62,009 bases of DNA from Lachnospiraceae bacterium (GTDB lineage Bacteria; Bacillota; Clostridia; Lachnospirales; Lachnospiraceae), in contig JAAWCJ010000020.1 of NCBI GenBank assembly GCA_022793195.1, positions 1 to 62,009 on the forward strand, written 5' to 3'. The notes beneath the pieces were generated by a model, which saw only the letters and a list, made by a program, of their open reading frames with translations, made no database searches and was not told the origin of the DNA. How positions within the stretch are numbered: position 1 is the stretch's first letter; every line of letters begins with the position of its first letter. Below are positions 16,830-27,128 of this stretch, one piece after another. The position numbers and the translations under genes are program-made.

Positions 16830-18308
16830 TTATTTCAATTTGTAACAGGTTCCTCTCAACTTCCCTTCTTTTTTCAGCACCCCGACCTCAACCATTTCTT
16901 TCAAAACTTTCAGTGCGCGGGAATCCTTCACATTCAGCAAATTCTGGACTTCCCTATTTGTTATTACACCCTTTTCCTCTATATACTGAATAATCTTTTT
17001 CTGATTACCCGTCAATTTATCCGTACTTATCCGTACTTTTTCCGTACTCCCCGGCATCTTATCCGTACTTATCCGTACTTTTTCTATACTCTCCCTCACC
17101 TTATCCGTACTTTTTCCAATTCTCGTCTTGTCAGAAAACCGGAATAAATTGATACGAAAGCTTCCCGCAATTTCCAGCAGCTCCGGCTCTTCCATCCCAA
17201 GTTCTTTGCACCGTCTGATAATCCTCGGAATCCCGCTTCCCCAATGTTCCATAATATTCATATAAGTAAACGCATACACCAGCGCCCGGTTTCTCGGTAT
17301 GGAAATACCTTCCCTGATATCTTTTAGCCGCAGACTCCCAAACAGCATCCCCGGAGATGTCACTTCTACACGGTTATCATATACCGCTACTTGGATACTT
17401 GACGGATGCAGATAACTGCGATGGACCACCGCATTACAAATCATCTCTCTGATACAGTCTGTCGGAAGTTCATATACATCTGTCCGGTATAACCCATGAA
17501 TCTCTGAACCAATATTAATATTTCGCAGGACATATTCATAAGCGGCATCCAGCTGTGTTATAATATCTCCGTCATATTCTTTTCGGTCAATAAATATATC
17601 CCTCTCAGTTCCTTTAAATACGGCACATTGAATGGTTGCCTGAGGAAACGAATTACGCGACATAAGGAGAAACGCATTGGTAGGATAATATGCATTTCCT
17701 CGTTTCACCAAAAAGCCCCAACTAAGCAAATTCTGTCTTGTCAAACGGTGTATCCTTTCCGCCGCTTCCTCAGATTTGCAGTGCTCTACCGCATATTGAT
17801 ACATTCTATTACACAAAAGATTGATCTCATCTTCTGTCACGCCCTCCTCCGGAGCAGCATAAGTTTGGTCGAAGCAACGATTAGAGCCTTCAAATTCAAG
17901 CTCTTTTAACACAAAAGGATCGGCTGGTCTGGTAGTTCCTGATACTCTGATATAAGTCCCTTTTTCCTTTCCCTTTGAAGTAAGATAATATGGGCGCTGG
18001 CCTCCCGGCATTATGTTCACGACAATCACCACTTTTTCCTCAATGGAAGCCAATGTCACAATGGGGGTAATCATCGGAGTACAGCTATCGCAGATTGCCG
18101 AAGTAATTCCGTCTATGAGGGAAAATGCGTTCTCCTGATTGATTCCAACTACTTTAAACGTACCGTTTTCCACACCGAATACAATTTTTCCTCCGCTGCC
18201 ATTTGCAAATGCGACTACGGTTTTCATATAAGTTTCGCTTCTTTCAGGCACCATCCGCTTGAATTCGAGATATTCTGATTCTCCGGACATGATTTCTTCT
18301 AATGTCAT
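16830..18308 (-). CDS. AlbA_2 (Schlafen-like) / HATPase ATP-binding protein with winged helix
   Basis: A 492-aa protein. Residues 8-135 form an AlbA_2/Schlafen-type domain (ESEYLEFKR, FANGSGGKIVFGVEN, GTYIRVSGTTRPAD). Residues 280-392 form a GHKL ATPase-like domain with REMICNAVVHRSY (the N box), NRVEVTSPG and SGIPRI. A linker of five 7-residue repeats, x-x-S-[TI]-[DE]-K-[VML] (398-432), leads to a winged helix (435-490). The family occurs in mobile islands as a regulator or nucleic-acid-binding factor; the exact role is not established. Its ATG overlaps the helicase stop (ATGA, 4 bp), so it is coupled to it. The heptad count differs from the remnant copy at 16.4 kb, which suggests repeat-length variation. 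Confidence 0.82.
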   Translation of the reverse strand: MTLEEIMSGESEYLEFKRMVPERSETYMKTVVAFANGSGGKIVFGVENGTFKVVGINQENAFSLIDGITSAICDSCTPMITPIVTLASIEEKVVIVVNIMPGGQRPYYLTSKGKEKGTYIRVSGTTRPADPFVLKELEFEGSNRCFDQTYAAPEEGVTEDEINLLCNRMYQYAVEHCKSEEAAERIHRLTRQNLLSWGFLVKRGNAYYPTNAFLLMSRNSFPQATIQCAVFKGTERDIFIDRKEYDGDIITQLDAAYEYVLRNINIGSEIHGLYRTDVYELPTDCIREMICNAVVHRSYLHPSSIQVAVYDNRVEVTSPGMLFGSLRLKDIREGISIPRNRALVYAFTYMNIMEHWGSGIPRIIRRCKELGMEEPELLEIAGSFRINLFRFSDKTRIGKSTDKVRESIEKVRISTDKMPGSTEKVRISTDKLTGNQKKIIQYIEEKGVITNREVQNLLNVKDSRALKVLKEMVEVGVLKKEGKLRGTCYKLK

Positions 18309-21300
18309 AAAATATCACCTTCTTCCTTCTCAAGCTCTTTTGAAGAAACAGGTTCAAACTCTCCTGTATAATTCTCCAGAAAATCATAAGCAAATTTCCG
18401 ATTCAATTTGTCATGAATTTTCTGATTATAATAGTTCCTCAGGCAACTATAGCAGGAAGGCGAACAATTACACTCCTTCGTTATATGGATCGCTTTCTCA
18501 ACAACCTCTTGGAATTTATCTCCGGATTCCGTGACCAGCCTTCTTACATGGCCGGCTCCGCCTGCCACGGCATCGTACAGTACGACCGCATAGATCAATT
18601 TATTATCCAAAATAATTTTATGGAGACAGCCTTTAATGTCATTCCGCTCAATATCCAGCACTGCCGACAATGCTTCTAACAGAGCATACATGACCGATAG
18701 CATCACTTCCTGATCGCCTGCCTGTGGTGTCAAAAAGACCAGGCGCACAACGTCTGTCCGAAACACATGGCACAGCTTATTTTTTACCAGTTTCTCCTTA
18801 CAGGCTTTTCCCCACGGCGTAATATGCTTTTTTTCTATAGATTTCTGGCAGGGATGAAAACCGGCATTCTTTAAATTCTCAGTGCTGCTTTCTGAATACC
18901 CACAATGCAGGCACACATAGAAATCGTCGTTACAGACTACCATCAGTGAATCATTTACAGAGGTTTCCATTTGAAATTCATTTCCATCTTTCATTACAAA
19001 AGCATATTTCTGAATAATCTGTCGCTGGGCATCACCGATGTAGCAATCATCACTACGATAAATTTTATCCGGTTTTCGCATTGGAACATCTTTCGGTTTG
19101 TCCTCTGCCACAAATCCCCTTCTCGGCTCAATAGCCTGCTCCCAAAAACGTCTCTCAATAATCTTCTGACAGGACACACATTTTTCCCCAGAAAATTCCG
19201 GCTCTTTAGAACGGTAATTCCATGTTTGGCAAGAAGGATTCTTACACTGTGCAATATATACCGTCTCCCAATCCTGTCCCCTTGTCTGTGGAAGCTTCCT
19301 GATATATCGGCTGGTATAGAGTTTTCCATCTGCAACCACTTGTGCATCCGGAGCATACTCAGAAACGGCAAGCTGGAGATCCCTGACCATCTGCAGTTTT
19401 TTATCTGTGGCAAAATTCGCATTCTGGTAAAGTTCTACGGTATCTACCGGAAACCCGTACTTCGGCAACACATTATTTCTGACAAGAAACTCTATCAACT
19501 CATTTCTGCCGCGGTTGTCATCCTTGCCCCGGCGATAAGACCACAGCTTTCGCTCAACGTCAGCCGCTTCCTGTGTAAGCCCTTCTTTTAACAGTCTATC
19601 CCTTTCATCTTTGTAATATTTAACGGTTCCTCTAAATTCATCTACCGACATCCTGAGCGCCCCGTCCTTGCCAATCAATTTCTCTGCCCATGAATAATCA
19701 TGAATTCCCATCATTTCATGGCTTTCTTCAGGTATAGAGGCCTGAAGAACAGCTTTTAAATGTTCCGGTTTGCTCTTAAGATAACTACACAGCCTTTCCC
19801 ACCCATCACCATTAAGCAGGACATCTGCGTTATTTGAATTGTAAACGTCCATCTGTTTTGCAAAGAAATCACTTAATGCCACCGCAAAAATATGCCTGAG
19901 AATCACCTTCTCATTTTTTACAGTAAATAAAGGGACACCAATCTTTCCGGTAATCATATTTTCCGGGTTTTTATAATATGTAAAATCATGCGAACTCAGT
20001 TTAGCGTAAGTCAGGGAAAATGCAGCCGTATTCCGACCTCTCCCTGCGCGTCCGGCTCTCTGAACATAATTGGCCGGTGACGGCGGCATATTACGAAGAT
20101 ATACGGTTTCCAGATCTCCCACATCCACCCCCATTTCAAAGGTGGTAGAACAGCTCAAGGCATTGATTTCCTTGTTGACAAACATTTCCTGATATTTCTG
20201 CTGCTCCTCTCTTCCAAGCTGGGCTGTATGCTCTTTGATATGTAGCGGCTGCATCAGAGTGGATTTATAAAGCTTTGCATAATGATTATTGTCAATCAGA
20301 CTTGCATGCGTAATCCTTTTCAAGCGACCATTGCATTTTAAAGTCGGGCACATCCCCTTACAATTCATCATGCTTGTCTTGCCACAGACATCACAGGCAT
20401 AAATGGGAGCATGTTCCGTACCTGCTTCTATTGTAAACCGCCCCGTATCAAAATAAAATTCACCATTGCCTGCGCCGGACAGACTCTCCTCCCCACATAA
20501 AATTTCATCCCAATACATCTGCAGCAAATCATTCGCTTCCTCTTCCTCCACATCAAGAACCTTCATAATACGTTTCAAACGTCCGTTCTTTAACAGATTT
20601 CCATTTTTTCTGTAAGACGCAGACCATCCGGCCAGATATGCTTTCTTCTTATCTTTATCTGAATCCTTACATTTTTTTACTCTTTTCGGTCTGGCTGTAT
20701 AAAAAATATATTCCCGCTCATCGTCCGTCAGATCACAGTCTCCTTCCAATGCTCCATGATACACAATATCCATGACAAGCAAATCAAACAGAGCCTTCAC
20801 GTCCTGAATATTCTGATGATATTCTTCTGCAACTCCTTCCATGACCGTTTCACTATTTCCTTTGTAATTAAATTTTATCAGGCCCATGGAAACAAGGCTG
20901 GTACTTCTGCGGGCATTGACCATTTCATTTAACACGGCAATCCATGCATTCTTACGGCTGATCGGCGTCAGACTCCCCGTTCCGTGAGTACCTGGTTCTG
21001 CAAACGTGCGGCAGGAATCAAAATAGGATGTCAATTCGTCTACGAAATGCCGGATTTCCCAGGGATGGTCCTCCATATGATCACGGTTTTTCTCCACAAC
21101 ATGCCAGATACCACGGCGGCGCAAAAATTCTCTGTAGGAAGATGTCATATACGATGCAAAGAACGCCGCCTCGCCACGGCTGTCAGAGAAAGACAAAAAC
21201 TGCCGTTTTCTTTTAACGATGTCTACCTGTGCGGTCTGCTTTGCCGAGCGGAACAGACCTTTCTTTGTCCCCGGATTTTCGCTTTTGCTTTTTAACACTT

Positions 21301-23167
21301 TTTCACTCTCTGGTAACTCCTCGAACAGAGAGGTTCCAAGGACGGCCGTTGCCGCGTCATAACCAAGATAAAATGCTTTGAAATTTCCCAAATTGCAACT
21401 CGGACATTTCCCGTTTCCAAGCTTGTCGCTTTTTTCACTTTTTCTTATTCTCACGTAATTACTTCGCCCGCAGGTACAGGGAAGATCTGATTTCAGGCTC
21501 TCATGAATGATTGAGCCGCACTTCGCGCAGACCATATAATCATTCTTTTTGATTTCTCCCGTGCTTTCCTCTTCATTCTCATCATCTCCGTCAAAATCAT
21601 TCTCATGATTGTTCCGAAGCAGATAATATTCCATTTCCGAATCATAGGAATGACTGGAAAGCTCCAGCTTTCCATCCACTTCTTTCCCCGTTATGGCGAT
21701 GCGGCCGCAATCGTCACAGACGGCACTTTCAAAAACCTTCCAGTCCTCTCCCTCTATATTTACACTCTGTTTTCGGTTTAACACCAGCTTTTTATGCCGT
21801 CCCAAGGTAATATATGCGCCTTCCATCGCCCTTACAAACATATGATAACGCGCCTTTATCAGCGCCGTCTTGTTCTTTGAAGCCTGCGCCGCTACACTAA
21901 TCATATTTACAACATCCTGTTCCGTAACATCATAACTTTGCCGAAGGATTTTTGTGATTTCAGGAATCGTCATCGGACGACTTGTTATAGTACGAAGGTT
22001 CCTATACACAGAAGCGCTGACACACAAATCATATAAAAATTCCTCGTCTGCCTGCCCGCTAGGAATCATCATGCCATAATTACGGATAATCTCATTAAGC
22101 GGCTTCTTAGGTGCGGCCAACTCGGCAAATAGAGAAACTGGTATATCAGAAGCCGGCTCGTTATATGATGGAATGACTCGTTCTGAACGGATAATGTCTT
22201 CTTCCATAAAGATAGCATTGCATAGGGTACTTGCAAATTTCACGATATCGGCATCTGCCTCCTTTCCTCCCAGCGTAGCACTGGTAAGAATATGCAGTAC
22301 ATTGGCAGAATTGCTGATTCTCGCCTTCAAACGCTTTAACAAGAGGGAAGTTTCCATCCCTGTCGCTCCACGATAAATATGAGCCTCGTCAAGAACCAGA
22401 AACCGAAGCTTTGCACCGGAGAATACACGGTCGTCCTTCGGCCTGAGCAGCATATATTCCAGCATCGCATAATTGGTCACCAAAATATGCGGCGGCATGG
22501 TCTGCATTTGATTGCGCGAAATCAGTTCATTTTTCAGCGGCTTTAATGGATACCCGTCGGCATCCTTATAGATCTTACCGTACTCGACAATACCATCCTG
22601 CTCATTTTGCCTCGTACTGCTGTTATACACACCAAAGGTAATGTCCGGATAATTCTTTAACAAATTCCGAAGGCGCTTCATCTGGTCGTTTGCAAGGGCA
22701 TTCATTGGATATATCAGAATTGCCCTGACCCCGGAAGAAAGTTTTCCTTCCTCTGCCTCGCACAGAAGATGATTGATAATAGGAAGCATAAAACATTCTG
22801 TCTTACCGGAGCCGGTACCTGTAGTGACAATCAGATTCTTCCCCTTATTTGTTTTCCTGAGCGCCCTTTCCTGGTGGAGGTATAGCTTCCGCTTGACCTG
22901 TATTTCTTTCTCTCCATCGGGAATCTCCCCTTCCAAGCTCCGAAATAGAGGAGAAGCTTCTCCTTCCCCTATCATTTGTTCCAGGCTTTCCCCTTCTTTA
23001 TAAGAATCACTGACATCAAGATAAGGTCCCTTCGAGACAGCCCCATTCTCCTGCAATGCCGTAAGAAACTGCGTTGCGTAATCCCTGTCGGAAATAGGAA
23101 ACAATGTGGAAATGTATCCTATAAATTCCTTTTTTATATTTTCTGCCGCTGTTATTGGATTGAACAT
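18305..23167 (-). CDS. large DUF1998-type superfamily 2 helicase, DruE-like
   Basis: A 1620-aa DEAD/DEAH-box helicase. Motif I is GTGSGKT (117-123), motif II DEAH (260-263), motif III SAT (296-298), motif V near EMGVDVGD (1011-1018) and motif VI QRAGRAGRG (1036-1044). The two RecA halves are separated by some 700 residues that include CxxC zinc fingers at about 484-487, 547-567 and 588-591, with more at 925-945. A C-terminal DUF1998/MZB region carries further CxxC sets and ends with CNCSPSCYSCLRNYYNQKIHDKLNR. The size and layout match helicases of phage-defence islands such as DruE of Druantia. It overlaps the upstream gene by 16 bp and has AAAGGA 7 nt before the ATG. Likely role: ATP-driven DNA translocase. 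Confidence 0.87.
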   Translation of the reverse strand: MFNPITAAENIKKEFIGYISTLFPISDRDYATQFLTALQENGAVSKGPYLDVSDSYKEGESLEQMIGEGEASPLFRSLEGEIPDGEKEIQVKRKLYLHQERALRKTNKGKNLIVTTGTGSGKTECFMLPIINHLLCEAEEGKLSSGVRAILIYPMNALANDQMKRLRNLLKNYPDITFGVYNSSTRQNEQDGIVEYGKIYKDADGYPLKPLKNELISRNQMQTMPPHILVTNYAMLEYMLLRPKDDRVFSGAKLRFLVLDEAHIYRGATGMETSLLLKRLKARISNSANVLHILTSATLGGKEADADIVKFASTLCNAIFMEEDIIRSERVIPSYNEPASDIPVSLFAELAAPKKPLNEIIRNYGMMIPSGQADEEFLYDLCVSASVYRNLRTITSRPMTIPEITKILRQSYDVTEQDVVNMISVAAQASKNKTALIKARYHMFVRAMEGAYITLGRHKKLVLNRKQSVNIEGEDWKVFESAVCDDCGRIAITGKEVDGKLELSSHSYDSEMEYYLLRNNHENDFDGDDENEEESTGEIKKNDYMVCAKCGSIIHESLKSDLPCTCGRSNYVRIRKSEKSDKLGNGKCPSCNLGNFKAFYLGYDAATAVLGTSLFEELPESEKVLKSKSENPGTKKGLFRSAKQTAQVDIVKRKRQFLSFSDSRGEAAFFASYMTSSYREFLRRRGIWHVVEKNRDHMEDHPWEIRHFVDELTSYFDSCRTFAEPGTHGTGSLTPISRKNAWIAVLNEMVNARRSTSLVSMGLIKFNYKGNSETVMEGVAEEYHQNIQDVKALFDLLVMDIVYHGALEGDCDLTDDEREYIFYTARPKRVKKCKDSDKDKKKAYLAGWSASYRKNGNLLKNGRLKRIMKVLDVEEEEANDLLQMYWDEILCGEESLSGAGNGEFYFDTGRFTIEAGTEHAPIYACDVCGKTSMMNCKGMCPTLKCNGRLKRITHASLIDNNHYAKLYKSTLMQPLHIKEHTAQLGREEQQKYQEMFVNKEINALSCSTTFEMGVDVGDLETVYLRNMPPSPANYVQRAGRAGRGRNTAAFSLTYAKLSSHDFTYYKNPENMITGKIGVPLFTVKNEKVILRHIFAVALSDFFAKQMDVYNSNNADVLLNGDGWERLCSYLKSKPEHLKAVLQASIPEESHEMMGIHDYSWAEKLIGKDGALRMSVDEFRGTVKYYKDERDRLLKEGLTQEAADVERKLWSYRRGKDDNRGRNELIEFLVRNNVLPKYGFPVDTVELYQNANFATDKKLQMVRDLQLAVSEYAPDAQVVADGKLYTSRYIRKLPQTRGQDWETVYIAQCKNPSCQTWNYRSKEPEFSGEKCVSCQKIIERRFWEQAIEPRRGFVAEDKPKDVPMRKPDKIYRSDDCYIGDAQRQIIQKYAFVMKDGNEFQMETSVNDSLMVVCNDDFYVCLHCGYSESSTENLKNAGFHPCQKSIEKKHITPWGKACKEKLVKNKLCHVFRTDVVRLVFLTPQAGDQEVMLSVMYALLEALSAVLDIERNDIKGCLHKIILDNKLIYAVVLYDAVAGGAGHVRRLVTESGDKFQEVVEKAIHITKECNCSPSCYSCLRNYYNQKIHDKLNRKFAYDFLENYTGEFEPVSSKELEKEEGDIL

Positions 23168-26100
23168 ACTGGTATCCTTTCCGTCCGATACGAGTACAGA
23201 TCCGCCGTAGAATATTTGTGCTTGTTGGCTTTTGTGTATTCATGATCTGTCAACGCATAGACCGTTCTCTCTTGATATTTATCATAGTAATGATAATAAT
23301 AAAGTCCGTCCCCCTCTGAATCTGTTATGCAAAGGACAGTCTTTCCGACATAAACGATCCGCACCGGATTAACCATCATCTTCGCAGTTCCCCGATTATT
23401 GGTATACACATCAAAGGAAAACTCATATCGCTTCCCTTGATATCCGTCTGTGAACAGGATTCCTTTGTAGACGGGACAATGCCCTTCTGAGGTATCTTCC
23501 ATACCCGTAAACTCTATCTTATCTATATAACAAGTTTTAATCCGTATATGTCCTGCTTCCTCATTAAATTCATCTGTAATGGAATCTACCACAATACGTC
23601 TGTCTTTAAACCGAAGCAAATTTTTGTCACCTAAAATACATTCACCTTCCGCAATCACTTCCCTGACTTTTTTAAAAAGGCTTCCAGAAAGGAGGCTGAT
23701 TTCAAACCGGTAACTGCCGCTCTCCATATCTGCCGGAATTTCTATACTTTCCAAGCTCTCGTCCAGTTCAAACTTCATTGATGCTTCTTCATGATTTCTG
23801 CGTAATGTGAGCGTGAATTTCCTTCCCCTTTTCCCCAAAAAACCGCCGCCCTGATCCCAAAACAACCTCTGGTTCTCTGTCCAGAAATCCGGTGTTCGCA
23901 AAAATCCCTCCTTATAACAAACACGAGCCAGTGTATAACACTCCTCTTGCATGATACCTTTCACCGCCATCTGGATTTTTGCAAAAGAATACTTGTCCGC
24001 TCCTGCACATGATTGCAAGACGTTTCCGATGGCAACAATTCCCTGTCCGTCATACATAATGTCCTCGCCTTCAATCAGAAACTTCACTTCTGTTTTTACA
24101 GGGCTTTTTACTCTCAACAGACTGCTTTGTGGAATATTTCCGATATAATAGATCGGTGATGTCTCATTCAACCATGCACCGGAAGTTTCCTCTATTTGAA
24201 TTTTAGGAATAGCAATATGGAGTTCTCCATTTCGATACGGCACACGTACTTCTTCCTCCTCTTGGGTAAATGGTATGGTTTCTGTAAAATCGTCTATTTT
24301 AATCGTAAATGCCGCATCTTTATAATCGTTCCCCGAATAGTAAAATTCCCTGTTAAAACTTCCTTTTGCACTGCCAACCAAAAGAAAGCTCCTGTCAAAG
24401 ACTAATTTTTCATCCGCAAGATCAATAACCTGAATCCTGCACAGACCTTCACTTTCTTCAATCGGACAGTTAAAAGCCTGTCCGCTTCCATTTTCAATCT
24501 CAGGAAGTTCGGAAAGTTTAATAGACTCTCCATTCTTCAACACGGAAAACTGCTGTAAAAAATCTGTGTTTCCAAGAATGATATTGCAAAAGCTGCCGTG
24601 GTAAGCAAAATAATACTCCGTATCTTCTATGCGAACAGTAGGTAAAACGGCTGATTCCGCTGGTGAAAGGACGCGGATATCTGTTCCCCCTGCGCTGTCA
24701 AAGGAAAGCAATTTTCCACCCGCAGTAAGCACAAAGCCATCCCTTAATTCAACAAAATATGCCTTCAGGCCTCTCACTTTAAAAGTATCTATATCTGTAA
24801 CCGTTGCTTTCTCCGCTTCAAAAGCAACATTACAAGGTAACACAAACGTATACCCAAAGGCCACTCGAGAATGCATGGCTCTTTGGGCTGGGTGGACTTT
24901 GTCCGTCAAAGTATAATTGCCGCTCTTCAACTGGCTAAGGCTTGTTTCTGTTATACCAGAAAATATCAGTACACGACGATACAATGTATCGCCTGAATTA
25001 TATATTTCTTCATTATCACAGGTGATTTTCGCCCGAATATCCAGCTCATCAGTGTCTCCATGAAAGGCCGGCAGAGAAACAGACACCCCATGTAATGTTT
25101 TTCCAAGCTCATTGCCATACCAGCTTAATCTTTCCTGATATGTAATCTTTCCATCGTAATAAATGGCAAGCACAGCTTTACCGACATTTTCATGTTTCAG
25201 ACGAATATCCGGTATCACAAGCCGCACATCAGTTTCATTTTCCAACATCAGTTTTGCTCTGATCCTGGAATAGTCAATCGCAACATCCCGTTGTCCCACT
25301 TGAGCCTGACGTTCTTTCTTTCTGGTATTCGCAATAGCTGTAATCTTATCCTTAAACCATTCTTCACAAAGCTGCTCCTCATATGTTTTTACCTGCATAG
25401 CTCTGGAATTGATCAAAGCGTCTATTTTGATCATCAGCCTTTCAAATAAATCATGTGCAAAGACAGGCCGTAAAAGAATCAACTTGCGGATGCCTTCCTG
25501 AAAGGAATATATATGGGAACTGATTGTAACCTCCGTATCTTCCGCATCTTCTCCCTTTAACTTTTGTCCCAGCGACCGAATCATCACTTCAAGCAGAGGG
25601 TCTCCCGGAATCAGTTTCCAATTAAGATTATTTTTATAGAAATCAAACAAAAAGTCGAACAAAGCCATCCACGATTTTTTTGTACTGAGAGCATGGATAA
25701 CAGCCGTAGACTTAAAGGCTCGGCCATTCGCGTCTTCAATAAAAAGCCTGTGGTTCTTTTTCATCGCATTTTCAAGAGAAGTTTGCAAAATGCGAACCAC
25801 TGCGCCGTTTGTATCTCGATATCCGAATTGTAGGGAAATAAAATTCCAAAAGTTACCATTTTCTTCATTCTTCCACCCCTTTGCATGATTGACGAGAGCA
25901 AGCGTTGTCTGCATTTCTGCGCGCAAAGTCAACCTTGAAAACGGATCTTTCAGAACTGTATCAATATATTTTCTGGCGTTTTCATTTAATTTATCCAGTG
26001 TCTCCGGCTTAAGAATCTTACTTCCGACAAGGGGATAGTGTGCAAAAACCTTATCTTCAAATTTTCCGTCACTCTGCCGTACAGCCATATCCTTTTCAAG

Positions 26101-27048
26101 AACATCTTGAATGATATCTGGCCGCTCTATGGTTCGTTCAAAGCCCAGTGTCCTTATATATTCATCCAAAGAAATTTTTTTACTGTAGCAATATGTACTG
26201 AGAATCCTGTAAATCCTGGAACCTGTAGGGAAATAAACCACATTACTACGGATAAGATACCGCTTCAGTTCCTCAATATGACGTTCTCTTGCCCCATCTG
26301 ACGTAAGTTCCGTTCCATCCAATTTAGATTCAAAACCGTATAGTTCAACGAATTCTTTCATCGTATATCCATTTCTGGACGCCAGGGATCTGATCCACTG
26401 GTTTTTAGGATCAGACGATATGTATACTTTTCCATCCTTAAGATTTTCCTGAAAGAATGCTTCGATCCGATCATCATTTATAGCTCTTGCATCCCCTGTG
26501 GAATATCCTGACAAATAAATTGCATATTCATCAGGTGAAAGCCCTCTGAGCTGAGCATTTGCCCTGAATTTTTCAGGAAATTTGGGCATAAAATATGGCT
26601 TTTTAATATGATAAACGATATCTCCGTCCACTTCTCCTGAAAGTTCGCGCTCTGAAAATTTGTGAAAATTAGCATCTATTATCTCCAGTTGTAAATCCTT
26701 TGGCAAATCTGAAAGGAAAAAGCATTTGATCTCATCTTCATATACAAAAATACAAACCAAATCCCCCTGCCGGTCGTTCATACAACAGCAGATTACATTT
26801 TCATCGTTATAGTCGAACTTCCCAGCATGAATCAGTTTGAGCAGAATTCCCTTCTCATATTCTCCCAGACTTTTACCTGTCCAAATTTCCCGACGTTTTG
26901 TTGATCTTTTATCAATCACATCGTATAGTCTTTGACGAGAAAGCCCAAACCATTCTGCCATACGGCTAATTTTTAAATCAAATCTTTCAATGAGTTCCTC
27001 AATTACAGGAAAATCAAACCCTTTTCCAGTAAATTGGTATTTTGTCAT
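23152..27048 (-). CDS. 1298-residue island protein of unknown function
   Basis: I do not recognise the family. Residues 15-55 look like a DNA-binding helix-turn-helix (ISRMAEWFGLSRQRLYDVIDKRS). The middle (about 330-620) is helical; from about 640 to the end it is rich in beta strands, as in repeated sandwich domains. There is no signal peptide, membrane helix or obvious enzyme motif. Its size and place next to a DUF1998 helicase resemble DruH of Druantia type III, which also lacks known domains, but I cannot show homology. The frame is open upstream of ATG 27048 for about 40 codons with no start codon, and the ATG has no ribosome site, so this is probably the C-terminal part of a longer protein that includes the RpoA-CTD-like frame. 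Confidence 0.75.
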   Translation of the reverse strand: MTKYQFTGKGFDFPVIEELIERFDLKISRMAEWFGLSRQRLYDVIDKRSTKRREIWTGKSLGEYEKGILLKLIHAGKFDYNDENVICCCMNDRQGDLVCIFVYEDEIKCFFLSDLPKDLQLEIIDANFHKFSERELSGEVDGDIVYHIKKPYFMPKFPEKFRANAQLRGLSPDEYAIYLSGYSTGDARAINDDRIEAFFQENLKDGKVYISSDPKNQWIRSLASRNGYTMKEFVELYGFESKLDGTELTSDGARERHIEELKRYLIRSNVVYFPTGSRIYRILSTYCYSKKISLDEYIRTLGFERTIERPDIIQDVLEKDMAVRQSDGKFEDKVFAHYPLVGSKILKPETLDKLNENARKYIDTVLKDPFSRLTLRAEMQTTLALVNHAKGWKNEENGNFWNFISLQFGYRDTNGAVVRILQTSLENAMKKNHRLFIEDANGRAFKSTAVIHALSTKKSWMALFDFLFDFYKNNLNWKLIPGDPLLEVMIRSLGQKLKGEDAEDTEVTISSHIYSFQEGIRKLILLRPVFAHDLFERLMIKIDALINSRAMQVKTYEEQLCEEWFKDKITAIANTRKKERQAQVGQRDVAIDYSRIRAKLMLENETDVRLVIPDIRLKHENVGKAVLAIYYDGKITYQERLSWYGNELGKTLHGVSVSLPAFHGDTDELDIRAKITCDNEEIYNSGDTLYRRVLIFSGITETSLSQLKSGNYTLTDKVHPAQRAMHSRVAFGYTFVLPCNVAFEAEKATVTDIDTFKVRGLKAYFVELRDGFVLTAGGKLLSFDSAGGTDIRVLSPAESAVLPTVRIEDTEYYFAYHGSFCNIILGNTDFLQQFSVLKNGESIKLSELPEIENGSGQAFNCPIEESEGLCRIQVIDLADEKLVFDRSFLLVGSAKGSFNREFYYSGNDYKDAAFTIKIDDFTETIPFTQEEEEVRVPYRNGELHIAIPKIQIEETSGAWLNETSPIYYIGNIPQSSLLRVKSPVKTEVKFLIEGEDIMYDGQGIVAIGNVLQSCAGADKYSFAKIQMAVKGIMQEECYTLARVCYKEGFLRTPDFWTENQRLFWDQGGGFLGKRGRKFTLTLRRNHEEASMKFELDESLESIEIPADMESGSYRFEISLLSGSLFKKVREVIAEGECILGDKNLLRFKDRRIVVDSITDEFNEEAGHIRIKTCYIDKIEFTGMEDTSEGHCPVYKGILFTDGYQGKRYEFSFDVYTNNRGTAKMMVNPVRIVYVGKTVLCITDSEGDGLYYYHYYDKYQERTVYALTDHEYTKANKHKYSTADLYSYRTERIPVCSIQ

Positions 27049-27128
27049 GGATTCTTTTTCTGATTCGCAAGAAATGACCGCAGGCTTAAAATAGTCTTCT
27101 CTAAGCTGATACAGAAGATCAATCTGTG

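Noticed and set aside
17010..17115. CRISPR-like run of short repeats (TTATCCGTACTT)
   Set aside because: The repeats are 21-bp coding units for the STDK heptads inside an intact gene, with no spacers of equal length and no cas genes.
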